Shown: positions 35,349-44,464, counted from the first letter of the stretch. The stretch: DNA of 64,000 bases from Klebsiella michiganensis (GCA_000963575.1 CP011077.1:5022001-5086000); one strand, 5' to 3'. Numbers and translations: made by a program. Notes: a model not told the origin generated them from the letters alone.

Positions 35349-36469
35349 TGCGCTATGTCGACGAATATCGCGATCCAGACCGCGTGATGCAGCTGATTGA
35401 GACGCTGAAAGCGCGCGCCTCGCTGCTGGACTACACGGCAGCCCGCCCGCTGCGCATCATGGAGGTTTGCGGCGGCCATACCCACGCTATTTTTAAATTC
35501 GGCCTCGACCAGCTGCTGCCGGAAAACATTGAGTTTATCCACGGCCCAGGCTGCCCGGTTTGCGTGTTGCCGATGGGCAGAATAGACAGCTGCATTGAGA
35601 TAGCCAGCCACCCGGATGTGATTTTCTGCACCTTTGGGGATGCGATGCGCGTGCCGGGTAAAAATGGCTCGCTGATGCAGGCCAAAGCGCGAGGCGCGGA
35701 CGTCAGGGTGATTTACTCGCCAATGGACGCGCTGACCCTGGCGCGCCAGAACCCGGATCGCAAAGTGGTGTTCTTTGGCCTCGGCTTTGAAACCACTATG
35801 CCCGCCACGGCGATTACCCTTCAGCAGGCAAAATCGCAGGGCATCGATAACTTCTATTTCTTCTGCCAGCACATCACGCTGATCCCAACGCTGCGCAGCC
35901 TGCTTTCCCAGCCCGATAACGGCATCGGCGCTTTCCTGGCACCAGGGCACGTCAGCATGGTGATTGGCACCGAAGCCTATAACTTCATCGCCTCTGAGCA
36001 CCAGCGGCCGCTGGTGGTCGCCGGTTTTGAGCCCCTCGACCTGCTGCAGGGCGTGCTGATGCTGGTGGAGCAAAAAATACGTCAGCACAGCGTGGTGGAA
36101 AATCAGTACCGCCGCGTAGTGCCGGAAGAAGGCAATCTGCTGGCACAAAAAGCGATAGGCGAAGTGTTTACGGTGCGCGGCGAAGCGGAATGGCGGGGCC
36201 TGGGCGTGATCGGCGATTCCGGCGTGCAGCTCACCGAAGCGTACCGCCGGTTTGACGCCGAAGACCATTTCCAGCCCAAACCCCAGCAGGTTTACGACGA
36301 CCCCAAAGCCCGCTGCGGCGACGTGCTCACCGGCCGCTGCAAGCCGCAGCAATGCCCGCTGTTCGGCCGCGGCTGCAACCCGCAAAACGCCTTCGGCGCG
36401 CTGATGGTCTCCTCTGAAGGAGCCTGCGCGGCGTGGTATCAATACCGTTCTCAGGAGTGTGAAGTATGA
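35348..36469 (+). CDS. hypD: hydrogenase maturation iron-sulfur protein HypD
   Basis: 373 residues, as in E. coli. It is the scaffold on which the iron ligands are assembled. Conserved motifs: EVCGGHTHAIFKFG, GPGCPVCVLP and the C-terminal cluster cysteines in CGDVLTGRCKPQQCPLFGRG. It is translationally coupled to hypC and, by an ATGA overlap, to hypE. Confidence 0.96.
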   Translation: MRYVDEYRDPDRVMQLIETLKARASLLDYTAARPLRIMEVCGGHTHAIFKFGLDQLLPENIEFIHGPGCPVCVLPMGRIDSCIEIASHPDVIFCTFGDAMRVPGKNGSLMQAKARGADVRVIYSPMDALTLARQNPDRKVVFFGLGFETTMPATAITLQQAKSQGIDNFYFFCQHITLIPTLRSLLSQPDNGIGAFLAPGHVSMVIGTEAYNFIASEHQRPLVVAGFEPLDLLQGVLMLVEQKIRQHSVVENQYRRVVPEEGNLLAQKAIGEVFTVRGEAEWRGLGVIGDSGVQLTEAYRRFDAEDHFQPKPQQVYDDPKARCGDVLTGRCKPQQCPLFGRGCNPQNAFGALMVSSEGACAAWYQYRSQECEV

Positions 36470-37476
36470 AAACCGTTGAGCTGGCCCACGGCAGCGGCGG
36501 CCTGGCGATGCAGCAGCTGATCGCCAGCCTGTTTATGCAGGCCTTCGATAACCCGTGGCTGGCGGAGCAGGAAGATCAGGCGCGGCTTTCGCTGGCAGAG
36601 CTTACCGCCGGCGGCGACCGGCTGGCATTTTCTACCGACAGCTACGTTATTGACCCACTGTTTTTTCCCGGCGGGGATATCGGCAAGCTGGCCGTGTGCG
36701 GTACGGCGAACGACGTCGCGGTGAGCGGCGCTACGCCTCGCTGGCTGTCGTGCGGCTTTATTCTCGAAGAAGGCTTGCCGTTGGAAACCCTTGAACGGGT
36801 GGTCACCAGCATGGCGAACGCCGCCCGCGCGGCAAATATCGCCATCGTGACCGGTGACACCAAAGTGGTGCCTCGCGGCGCGGCGGACAAGCTTTTTATC
36901 AATACTGCCGGGATCGGCGCTATTCCTGCTGGTGTTAACTGGGGCGCGGCTCAGATTACAGCCGGAGATTTGCTTATCGTCAGCGGCACGCTAGGCGATC
37001 ACGGCGCAACTATTCTCAACCTGCGCGAGAAGCTTGGCCTGGACGGCGATCTACAGAGCGACTGCGCAGTGCTGACGCCAATGATAGCCCCGCTGCTACA
37101 CATCCCCGGCGTAAAAGCCCTGCGGGACGCCACGCGCGGAGGCGTGAACGCCGTTCTGCATGAGTTTGCCGAGACCAGCGGGTGCGGGATGGAAATCAGC
37201 GAAAACAAGCTGCCGCTGACCCCGGCGGTGCGCGGCGTTTGCGAGCTGCTTGGGCTGGATGCGTTAAATTTTGCTAATGAAGGCAAGCTGGTTATCGCCG
37301 CTTCTCCCGAGTCAGCCCCTGCGGTTTTACACGCTTTGCAGCAGCATCCTTGTGGCGAAAAGGCCGCAGTCATAGGCGAGGTTGTGGAGCGAAAAGGCGT
37401 GCGCGTAACGGGGCTTTATGGCGTAAAACGCTCGCTCGATCTGCCGCATTTTGAACCCTTACCGCGCATTTGTTGA
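36466..37476 (+). CDS. hypE: hydrogenase maturation protein HypE
   Basis: 336 residues. This PurM-like ATPase dehydrates the C-terminal thiocarboxamide, made by HypF, to a thiocyanate and donates cyanide to HypD-HypC. The C-terminus is PLPRIC, so the acceptor cysteine is the last residue as required. The ATG overlaps the hypD stop (ATGA). Last hyp gene; fhlA follows after 109 bases. Confidence 0.96.
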   Translation: MKTVELAHGSGGLAMQQLIASLFMQAFDNPWLAEQEDQARLSLAELTAGGDRLAFSTDSYVIDPLFFPGGDIGKLAVCGTANDVAVSGATPRWLSCGFILEEGLPLETLERVVTSMANAARAANIAIVTGDTKVVPRGAADKLFINTAGIGAIPAGVNWGAAQITAGDLLIVSGTLGDHGATILNLREKLGLDGDLQSDCAVLTPMIAPLLHIPGVKALRDATRGGVNAVLHEFAETSGCGMEISENKLPLTPAVRGVCELLGLDALNFANEGKLVIAASPESAPAVLHALQQHPCGEKAAVIGEVVERKGVRVTGLYGVKRSLDLPHFEPLPRIC

Positions 37477-37585
37477 CCTGCACCAGTATGTATTCACGCA
37501 ACGCTGACTAAACTTAAACAATATTTATATTAATTATATTTTTTAGCCCTGCGCCCGCCGTGGGGCATTTCAATGGAAAGCAAAA

Positions 37586-39670
37586 ATGTCATACACGCCG
37601 ATGAGCGATCTCGGGCAGCAGGGGTTATTTGATATCACCCGCACGCTGCTCCAGCAGCCCGATCTCAACGAACTCGCCAGCAGCCTGACGCAGCTGGTGA
37701 AACAGGGCGCGCTGGCCGATCGCGTTAACATCCTGCTTTACCATCCCCAGCATCAGCGGGTGAGCTTCTATGGCAAGGATAAACACGGCAAGGAACTGCA
37801 CTACGAAGATGAAATGGCGCTGGCCAACGGCCCGGTGCGCCGCATGCTGTCGCGCCCGGAGGCGCTGATTTGCAGCCAGCAGGAGTTTGATGAAACCTGG
37901 CCGCAGATGGCGAGCCTTGATTTGTACGCCCCGTTTGGCCGCTACTGCCTGCTGCCGCTGGCCTCCGAAGGCAAAATTTTTGGCGGCTGCGAATTTATCC
38001 GCAACCGGGCAGACGCCTGGACTGAAAAAGAGCTAAACCGGCTTTATACCCTGGCGCAAATTGTGGGCCTGGTGACCGAGCAGATCCAGACCCGGCTCAA
38101 TTCGAGCCACGATCACCAGTTATTGTGCCGGGAGCGCGATGATTTTCGCATTCTGGTGGCCGTCACCAACGCGGTGCTGTCGAAGCTGGACCTGGACGAA
38201 CTGATAAGCGAGATTGCCCGCGAGATTCACTACCACTTCGCCATTGATTCCATCAGCATAGTGCTGAAAAGCAGCCGCAAGTCGCGACTCACGCTCTATT
38301 CCACCCACTTTGTTGATGAAACCTCGCCGATTCACGATCAAAGCGACGTGCTTGAGGAAGGCACACTTTCAGAACGCGTCTTTAAAAGCGGCGAAATGCT
38401 GCTGCTCAACCTTTGCCCCGGCGACAAGCTGGCGCCGTATGAGCGGATGCTGCTGGAGATGTGGGACAACAAACCGCAGACGCTTTGCCTGCTGCCGCTG
38501 AAGTTTGGCAACAATATGCTGGGCGTGCTGAAGCTGGCCAGGTGCAGCGAACAGGGCTTTACGCCGGCCAACCTCAAGCTGCTGCGCCAGATTGCCGAAC
38601 GTATCGCCATCGCGGTGGATAACGCCCTCGCCTACCAGGAAATCAACCGTCTGAAAGAGAATCTGGTGGATGAGAACCTCTACCTCACAGAGCAAATTAA
38701 TAACGTCGACAGCGATTTTGGCGAAATTATCGGGCGCGGCGAGGCGATGTCTATCGTGCTTAAGCAGGTTGAGATGGTGGCAGGCAGCGACAGCACCGTG
38801 CTGATCCTCGGCGAGACCGGCACCGGTAAAGAGTTGATTGCCCGGGCCATTCATAACCTGAGCGAGCGCAACGGCCGCCGGATGGTGAAGATCAACTGCG
38901 CCGCCATGCCTGCCGGGCTGCTGGAGAGCGATTTATTCGGCCATGAGCGCGGGGCGTTTACCGGGGCAAATAATCAGCGCATTGGCCGCTTTGAGCTGGC
39001 AGACAAAAGCTCGCTGTTCCTGGATGAGGTGGGCGATATGCCGCTCGAGCTGCAGCCTAAGCTGTTGCGCGTGCTGCAGGAGCAGGAGTTCGAGCGGCTC
39101 GGCAGCAATAAGGTTCAGGAAGTGGATGTGCGCCTGATAGCCGCCACCAACCGCAACCTGAAAGAGATGGTCGCCGACCGGGAGTTCCGCAGCGACCTGT
39201 ATTACCGGCTGAACGTTTTTCCTATTACTCTGCCGCCGCTGCGCGAACGCCCGGAAGATATCCCGCTGTTGGTAAAATCCTTCACCTTTAAAATCGCCCG
39301 CCGCCTGAACCGTAACATCGACAGTATTCCGGCGGAAACGCTGCGCGCCCTGAGCCGCATGGAGTGGCCGGGTAACGTGCGCGAGTTGGAAAACGTGATT
39401 GAGCGGGCGGTGCTACTCACCCGGGGCAGCGTGCTGCATCTTTCCCTGCCGGAAATGGATCACCGCCCGCCGGTAGAACGCCATTTCTCGCCGTCGGTGG
39501 AAGCGGAGAGACGTGAGGACGAGGATGAGTACGAGCGCATCCTGCGCGTGTTGAAAGAGGCCAACGGCGTGGTGGCCGGGCCTCGGGGTGCTGCCCAGCG
39601 ATTAGGGCTGAAGCGCACCACGTTACTTTCGCGGATGAAGCGCCTGGGGATTGATAAAGACGCGCTTTAG
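37586..39670 (+). CDS. fhlA: formate hydrogenlyase transcriptional activator FhlA
   Basis: 694 residues (E. coli 692). It senses formate and activates sigma54 promoters of the formate regulon. Two GAF-like sensory regions occupy about residues 1-370; the AAA+ domain (about 385-615) has Walker A LGETGTGKELIA and the sigma54 contact loop GAFTGA; the C-terminal Fis-type helix-turn-helix has RGAAQRLGLKRTTLLSRMKR. It is the last gene of the hyp operon. Confidence 0.97.
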   Translation: MSYTPMSDLGQQGLFDITRTLLQQPDLNELASSLTQLVKQGALADRVNILLYHPQHQRVSFYGKDKHGKELHYEDEMALANGPVRRMLSRPEALICSQQEFDETWPQMASLDLYAPFGRYCLLPLASEGKIFGGCEFIRNRADAWTEKELNRLYTLAQIVGLVTEQIQTRLNSSHDHQLLCRERDDFRILVAVTNAVLSKLDLDELISEIAREIHYHFAIDSISIVLKSSRKSRLTLYSTHFVDETSPIHDQSDVLEEGTLSERVFKSGEMLLLNLCPGDKLAPYERMLLEMWDNKPQTLCLLPLKFGNNMLGVLKLARCSEQGFTPANLKLLRQIAERIAIAVDNALAYQEINRLKENLVDENLYLTEQINNVDSDFGEIIGRGEAMSIVLKQVEMVAGSDSTVLILGETGTGKELIARAIHNLSERNGRRMVKINCAAMPAGLLESDLFGHERGAFTGANNQRIGRFELADKSSLFLDEVGDMPLELQPKLLRVLQEQEFERLGSNKVQEVDVRLIAATNRNLKEMVADREFRSDLYYRLNVFPITLPPLRERPEDIPLLVKSFTFKIARRLNRNIDSIPAETLRALSRMEWPGNVRELENVIERAVLLTRGSVLHLSLPEMDHRPPVERHFSPSVEAERREDEDEYERILRVLKEANGVVAGPRGAAQRLGLKRTTLLSRMKRLGIDKDAL

Positions 39671-39716
39671 CCGGAAACTGGACATAACCCTACATTTTTT
39701 GTCTGGAACCTGAATC

Positions 39717-40064
39717 ATGGCGATTATTCCCAAGAACTATACGCGGCTGGAGAGCGGTTACCGCGAAAAGGCGCTGAAGCTTTTCCCGTGGGTCTGCGGG
39801 CGTTGCTCGCGCGAGTTTGTGTATTCCAATCTGCGTGAGCTGACCGTTCATCATATGGACCACGATCATACCAATAACCCGGAAGATGGCAGCAATTGGG
39901 AGCTTTTATGCCTGTATTGCCACGATCATGAGCATTCGAAATACACCGAGGCCGATCTGTACGGCTCCACGGTGATTGCCGGCGAGGATGCGCAAAAGGA
40001 TGTAGGCGAAGCAACTTATAATCCGTTTGCCGACCTAAAGACGATGCTGAACAAGAAGAAGTAA
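39717..40064 (+). CDS. yajD: HNH nuclease-family protein YajD
   Basis: 115 residues, nearly identical to E. coli YajD. The HNH zinc-finger nuclease fold is visible: CGRCSREF, HHMDHDHTNNPEDGSNWELL and CLYCHDHEHSK. The cellular role is unknown. In E. coli yajD lies near tsx-nusB at another location, so its position after fhlA reflects rearrangement. A hairpin follows at 40072. Confidence 0.94.
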   Translation: MAIIPKNYTRLESGYREKALKLFPWVCGRCSREFVYSNLRELTVHHMDHDHTNNPEDGSNWELLCLYCHDHEHSKYTEADLYGSTVIAGEDAQKDVGEATYNPFADLKTMLNKKK

Positions 40065-40071
40065 GCGCTAT

Positions 40072-40101
40072 CCGTTTAGAGGGGGAGTCTCCCTCTAAAC
40101 G
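40072..40101. terminator. hairpin after yajD
   Basis: CGTTTAGAGGG pairs perfectly over 11 bases with CCCTCTAAACG around GGAGTCT. No clear T-run follows, so termination may be inefficient or Rho-assisted. Confidence 0.6.
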
Positions 40102-40210
40102 AAATCATTTCACCTTCTCCCTTCATTTTTTCCTGCTGCTGCCGATAACTTAAACAAGCATTCACTCCGTACGGTTGGGTTCTGAGGCCGGGTTATCACT
40201 TGAGGTTAAA

Positions 40211-41179
40211 ATGGATAGTTTTCAGAAAGATATCGATGAAAGGGCCAACCTGGCGTTATCCAACAAGTTTGAGCTTCTGCTGTTCCGCTTAGGCACCAGC
40301 CAGCATGACAGCAAATCTGAGCTGTACGGCATCAATGTTTTTAAGCTGCGTGAAATTGTGCCGATGCCGAAGATTAATCGCGCCGCGGGTATGGAATCGC
40401 CGCTGCTGGGCATGGCTAACATTCGCGACCAGATTATCCCGGTTATCGATCTGCCCGCGGTAACAGGTTGCACGCCAACCACCGGTCTGAATTTATTACT
40501 GATCACCGAATATGCCCGCAGCACCCAGGCTTTTGCCGTCGAGTCGGTGGAAAATATTATTCGCCTCGACTGGAGTCAGGTACACGCCGCCGAAGCCGGG
40601 GTCAGCAGCCGCAATATCACCAGTATCGCCAATATTGACGACCCGATGACCGGCAAAGATCTGGCGCTGGTGCTGGACGTGGAGCAGATCCTTTATGACA
40701 TTATCCCGTCCGGGAGAGATGTGAATATCGCGGCCATAGAAGAGAAAACCTATACCCTGAAACCGGGCGCCGTGGCTATCGTCGCTGAGGACTCCAAAGT
40801 TGCACGTTCGATGCTGGAGCAGGGCCTGAAGGGGATGGGCATTCCGGCCATCATGCACGCAACGGGCCTGGAGGCCTGGGAAAAAATCAAACTTATTGCC
40901 GCCGATGCCAAAGCATCCGGCACGCCGATCACCGATAAAATAGGCTTGGTGCTGACCGATATCGAGATGCCGGAGATGGATGGTTTTACCCTGACCCGCA
41001 ACATTAAGACCGAACCTTCGCTGAAGCACATTCCGGTGGTGATCCACTCCTCGCTTTCCGGCAGCGCCAACGAAGATCACGTCCGCAAAGTCGGTGCCAA
41101 CGGCTATGTCGCTAAGTTTGACGTCGCCGAGCTGTCTTCCGTGATCCATAAAGCGCTGGAAGACGCCGCCACCCGCTAA
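40211..41179 (+). CDS. cheV: chemotaxis coupling/receiver protein CheV
   Basis: 322 residues. An N-terminal CheW domain (about 15-160, with GINVFKLREIV and GMANIRDQIIPVIDLP) is fused to a C-terminal response-regulator receiver domain (about 180-315: IVAEDSKVARSML, LVLTDIEMPEMDGFTL with the phospho-acceptor Asp, and a Lys in GYVAKF). CheV links methyl-accepting receptors to the CheA kinase. E. coli lacks it, but Salmonella has a homologue. I start at 40211, which has TGAGGTTAAA before it, rather than at the in-frame ATG at 40175. Its presence suggests a motile organism. Confidence 0.9.
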   Translation: MDSFQKDIDERANLALSNKFELLLFRLGTSQHDSKSELYGINVFKLREIVPMPKINRAAGMESPLLGMANIRDQIIPVIDLPAVTGCTPTTGLNLLLITEYARSTQAFAVESVENIIRLDWSQVHAAEAGVSSRNITSIANIDDPMTGKDLALVLDVEQILYDIIPSGRDVNIAAIEEKTYTLKPGAVAIVAEDSKVARSMLEQGLKGMGIPAIMHATGLEAWEKIKLIAADAKASGTPITDKIGLVLTDIEMPEMDGFTLTRNIKTEPSLKHIPVVIHSSLSGSANEDHVRKVGANGYVAKFDVAELSSVIHKALEDAATR

Positions 41180-41180
41180 G

Positions 41181-41210
41181 AAAAAGGCCCGGAAGCCGGG
41201 CCTTGTTTTC
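41181..41210 (+). terminator. terminator after cheV
   Basis: AAGGCCCGG and CCGGGCCTT pair across AAG, followed by GTTTTCTATTT. A standard Rho-independent terminator two bases after the stop. Confidence 0.9.
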
Positions 41211-41387
41211 TATTTGAGCCAGAACACGTCTTTCGGCGAATACCGCCAGCTGCTCCCCCTGCATGCCGTTACGTCACGACCGGGTAACAATTCGTCGTTA
41301 CCCTGCAAAAATAACTTTTTACCCGCTGCGTTATAGCCGTAAGCCGTGGTTTCATGAAGAAAAGTTATAACCACAAACTAAGTACGG

Positions 41388-41427
41388 CATTGATAAACAT
41401 TTTCAATATCATTTAATTAACTATAAT
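41388..41427 (+). promoter_or_regulatory. sodA: sodA promoter with Fur-type box
   Basis: TTGATAAACATTTTCAATATC (in part 41390-41410) resembles a Fur box and matches the place of the Fur/ArcA region of E. coli sodA. A TATAAT -10 hexamer lies at 41422-41427, with TTTTCA as a weak -35 sixteen bases upstream inside the box. Iron-replete repression by Fur is therefore likely; SoxS and ArcA sites are expected but not resolved. Confidence 0.75.
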
Positions 41428-41491
41428 GAACCGACTGATTACGCGGCGTTAACAGCATTACAGCCGCTCTACGTTAATGGAGACGATGAAT

Positions 41492-42112
41492 ATGAGCTAT
41501 ACACTGCCATCCCTGCCTTACGCTTACGACGCGCTGGAACCGCATTTCGACAAAGAAACCATGGAAATCCACCACAGCAAACACCACCAGGCTTATGTCA
41601 ACAACGCGAACGCCGCGCTGGAATCCCTGCCTGAGTTTGCCAGCCTGTCTGCTGAAGAGCTGATTACCAAACTGGATCAGCTGCCTGCTGATAAGAAAAC
41701 CGTACTGCGTAACAACGCTGGTGGCCACGCTAACCACAGCTTCTTCTGGAAAGGCCTGAAAAAAGGCACCGAGCTGAAAGGTGACCTGAAAGCCGCTATC
41801 GAGCGCGATTTCGGCAGCGTTGATGCATTCAAAGCTGAATTCGAAAAAGCTGCTGCTACCCGTTTCGGCTCCGGCTGGGCGTGGCTGGTACTGAAAGGCG
41901 ACAAACTGGCTGTGGTTTCTACTGCAAACCAGGACAGCCCGCTGATGGGCGAAGCTATCTCCGGCGCTTCCGGCTTCCCAATTGTGGTCCTGGACGTTTG
42001 GGAACACGCTTACTACCTGAAATTCCAGAACCGTCGCCCGGACTACGCGAAAGAGTTCTGGAACGTGGTTAACTGGGACGAAGCAGCTGCACGTTTCGCC
42101 GCTAAAAAATAA
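41492..42112 (+). CDS. sodA: manganese superoxide dismutase
   Basis: 206 residues when started at the ATG at 41492 (MSYTLPSLPYAYDALEPH), the E. coli start, preceded by GGAGACGATGAAT; the frame is open to 41477. It dismutes superoxide in the cytoplasm. Metal ligands are the His in IHHSKHH, the His in AGGHANHSFFW, and Asp and His in LDVWEHAYY. The Mn-type residues GGHANH and the Gly77/Gln146 region resemble SodA, not SodB. Confidence 0.97.
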   Translation: MSYTLPSLPYAYDALEPHFDKETMEIHHSKHHQAYVNNANAALESLPEFASLSAEELITKLDQLPADKKTVLRNNAGGHANHSFFWKGLKKGTELKGDLKAAIERDFGSVDAFKAEFEKAAATRFGSGWAWLVLKGDKLAVVSTANQDSPLMGEAISGASGFPIVVLDVWEHAYYLKFQNRRPDYAKEFWNVVNWDEAAARFAAKK

Positions 42113-42133
42113 GGTTGCAATACAACCGTAGAG

Positions 42134-42160
42134 AAGCGAGCCTGATGGCTCGCTTTTTTA
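42134..42160 (+). terminator. terminator after sodA
   Basis: GCGAGCC pairs with GGCTCGC across TGAT, followed by a run of six T. A typical Rho-independent terminator. Confidence 0.92.
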
Positions 42161-42184
42161 TGTCTATTTAGCAGGGAGTCGCTT

Positions 42185-42862
42185 ATGCATCGCTATCCGC
42201 TTCAGGTTTACGCTGGCCAGATTCGTGATTACGAAGGGAGCCGGCCCAGCGCCATCGCCAAGGTTCAGGTGGACGGCGAACTTCGCTTAACCGAGTCAGG
42301 GCTGGAGGGCGATGAGCAGGCGGAGAAGGTGATTCACGGCGGGCCCGACAGGGCACTGTGCCACTATCCACGCGAGCATTATCAGCACTGGATGCAAATT
42401 TTCCCGGATAAAGCGGAGCTGTTTAATGCCCCGGCCTTCGGCGAAAACCTGTCAACGGAAGGGATGACGGAAAAGAACGTCTACATGGGCGATATTTACC
42501 GTTGGGGTGAAGCACTGATTCAGGTGACCCAGCCTCGCTCCCCGTGCTTTAAGCTTAACTACCATTTTGGCGTAGAGGATATGTCCGCGCGGATGCAGGA
42601 ATCAGGCTACTGCGGCTGGCTTTATCGCGTGATTCTGGCGGGGAATGTCTCTGCCGATGCGCCGCTGGAGCTTGCTTCCCGCGTTAGCGACGTGACCGTG
42701 GCAGAAGCCATCGCCATCGCCTGGCATATGCCGTTTGATGACTCGCAGTATCATCGGCTTTTGTCAGCGGCGGGGCTGTCGGTGAGCTGGAGCAGAACGA
42801 TGCAGAAACGCAGAATTTCAGGGAAAATTGAGGATAATTCGCGGCGCTTGTTCGGGAAGTAA
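42185..42862 (+). CDS. yiiM: YiiM, MOSC-domain molybdoenzyme
   Basis: 225 residues (E. coli 224). YiiM reduces N-hydroxylated bases such as 6-hydroxylaminopurine using molybdenum cofactor. The MOSC signature is present: GLEGDEQAEKVIHGGPDRAL and QPRSPCFKL, where the Cys binds molybdenum. Near sodA in E. coli too (with kdgT between), so this pair moved together. Confidence 0.94.
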   Translation: MHRYPLQVYAGQIRDYEGSRPSAIAKVQVDGELRLTESGLEGDEQAEKVIHGGPDRALCHYPREHYQHWMQIFPDKAELFNAPAFGENLSTEGMTEKNVYMGDIYRWGEALIQVTQPRSPCFKLNYHFGVEDMSARMQESGYCGWLYRVILAGNVSADAPLELASRVSDVTVAEAIAIAWHMPFDDSQYHRLLSAAGLSVSWSRTMQKRRISGKIEDNSRRLFGK

Positions 42863-42866
42863 CGGC

Positions 42867-42904
42867 CCTTCACCCCGGCTCTCTCCCAGGGGGGAGGGAG
42901 AAAA
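42867..42904. repeat. REP-like palindrome after yiiM
   Basis: CCCTTCACCCCGGCTCTCTC followed by CCAGGGGGGAGGGAG. A member of the same GC-rich family as at 17414 and 33780, in the convergent yiiM/phoU gap. Confidence 0.65.
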
Positions 42905-42914
42905 CAAGATGTGC

Positions 42915-42945
42915 CAGCCTCCGCTCCTAAAAGAAGAGGAGGCTG
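42915..42945. terminator. candidate hairpin between yiiM and phoU
   Basis: CAGCCTCC pairs with GGAGGCTG across a 15-base A-rich loop, directly after the phoU stop. The long loop and absence of a good T-run make this uncertain. Confidence 0.4.
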
Positions 42946-42951
42946 AATGTC

Positions 42952-43677
42952 TTACTCTTTCGGATCTTTACCCGCCAGCAGCTTGTCCAGCTCATCCCCG
43001 CCTACGTGACGGAAATCCTGCCCCTTCACGAAGTAGAAGATGTATTCGCAGATGTTCTGGCAGCGGTCACCGATACGCTCGATAGAACGGGCGCAGAACA
43101 GCGCGGTCAGCACGCTTGGGATAGTACGGGAGTCTTCCATCATGTAGGTCATCAGCTGACGCACGATGCCTTCATATTCCTGGTCAACTTTCTTGTCTTC
43201 GCGGTAGATACGCACCGCTTCATCCAGATCCATACGCGCGAAGGCGTCCAGCACGTCATGCAGCATCTGCACGGTGTGTCGACCCAGCGATTCCAGACTG
43301 ACCAGCAGCGGCTGGTGCTGTTGGGAGAATTTTTCCAGCGCAGTGCGGCAGATTTTGTCCGCCACATCGCCAATACGTTCCAGCTCAGCGATGGTTTTGA
43401 TGATGGCCATCACCAGGCGCAGGTCGCTGGCGGTCGGCTGGCGTTTAGCGATGATGCGCACGCAGGCTTCATCGATCGCCACTTCCATCATGTTGACCTT
43501 CTGGTCACCGGCGATAACGCGCTTCGCCAGCTCGCTGTCCTGGTTGTGCATCGCGGTGATCGCGTCGGAGAGCTGTTGTTCCACCAGCCCGCCCATCGTC
43601 ATAACCTGAGTACGGATGTACTCCAGCTCGGCGTTGAACTGGCCAGAAATGTGTTTGTTTAAGTTGAGGTTATCCAT
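42952..43677 (-). CDS. phoU: phosphate signalling protein PhoU
   Basis: 241 residues from the ATG at 43677 (MDNLNLNKH), the E. coli length; GGAGAG precedes it. PhoU couples the Pst transporter to PhoR and suppresses the Pho regulon when phosphate is plentiful. The two three-helix PhoU repeats each show the conserved metal-binding pattern, for example ELERIGDVADKI and SIERIGDRCQNI. Last gene of pstSCAB-phoU. Confidence 0.96.
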   Translation of the reverse strand: MDNLNLNKHISGQFNAELEYIRTQVMTMGGLVEQQLSDAITAMHNQDSELAKRVIAGDQKVNMMEVAIDEACVRIIAKRQPTASDLRLVMAIIKTIAELERIGDVADKICRTALEKFSQQHQPLLVSLESLGRHTVQMLHDVLDAFARMDLDEAVRIYREDKKVDQEYEGIVRQLMTYMMEDSRTIPSVLTALFCARSIERIGDRCQNICEYIFYFVKGQDFRHVGGDELDKLLAGKDPKE

Positions 43678-43690
43678 CGCGCTCTCCAAA

Positions 43691-44464
43691 TCAACCGTAG
43701 CGGCCAGTAATGTAATCTTCGGTTTGTTTCTTCGCTGGCGTAGTAAACAGCGTATCGGTTTCGCTGAATTCGATCAGCTCACCGAGGTACATAAACGCCG
43801 TGTGGTCAGAACAACGCGCCGCCTGCTGCATGTTGTGGGTCACGATCACTACGGTATAGTCTTCTTTCAGCTCGGTGATCAGCTCTTCAATACGCCCGGT
43901 GGAGATCGGGTCAAGGGCGGAACACGGCTCATCCAGCAGCAACACTTCCGGGCGAATCGCAATCCCGCGCGCGATGCACAGACGCTGCTGCTGGCCACCG
44001 GAGAGGCTATAGCCGCTCTGGTGCAGTTTATCTTTAGTTTCGTTCCACAGTGCGGCTTTGGTCAATGCCCACTGCACGCGTTCATCCATGTCGCTGCGGG
44101 ACAGCTTTTCAAACAGGCGCACGCCAAATGCGATGTTGTCATAGATGGACATCGGGAACGGCGTCGGCTTCTGGAAGACCATGCCGACTTTAGCACGCAG
44201 CAGGGCGATGTCCTGGCTCTGGGTGAGGATATTTTCCCCATCCAGCAGGATTTCACCTTCTGCACGCTGCTCCGGGTAGAGCGAGTACATTTTGTTAAAG
44301 GTACGCAGCAGGGTGGATTTACCACAGCCTGACGGCCCAATGAAGGCGGTAACCTGGTTCTTCGCGATATCCAGATTGATGTTCTTCAGCGCGTGGAACT
44401 TACCGTAGTAGAAGTTCAGATCGCGAACCTGGATTTTGCCTGGGGCTAAATCAACCTTACTCAT
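43691..44464 (-). CDS. pstB: phosphate ABC transporter, ATP-binding protein
   Basis: 257 residues, as in E. coli. Walker A is FIGPSGCGKSTLLRT, the ABC signature LSGGQQQRLCIA and Walker B VLLLDEPCSALD. It energises high-affinity phosphate uptake by PstCA. It ends 13 bases before phoU. Confidence 0.97.
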   Translation of the reverse strand: MSKVDLAPGKIQVRDLNFYYGKFHALKNINLDIAKNQVTAFIGPSGCGKSTLLRTFNKMYSLYPEQRAEGEILLDGENILTQSQDIALLRAKVGMVFQKPTPFPMSIYDNIAFGVRLFEKLSRSDMDERVQWALTKAALWNETKDKLHQSGYSLSGGQQQRLCIARGIAIRPEVLLLDEPCSALDPISTGRIEELITELKEDYTVVIVTHNMQQAARCSDHTAFMYLGELIEFSETDTLFTTPAKKQTEDYITGRYG

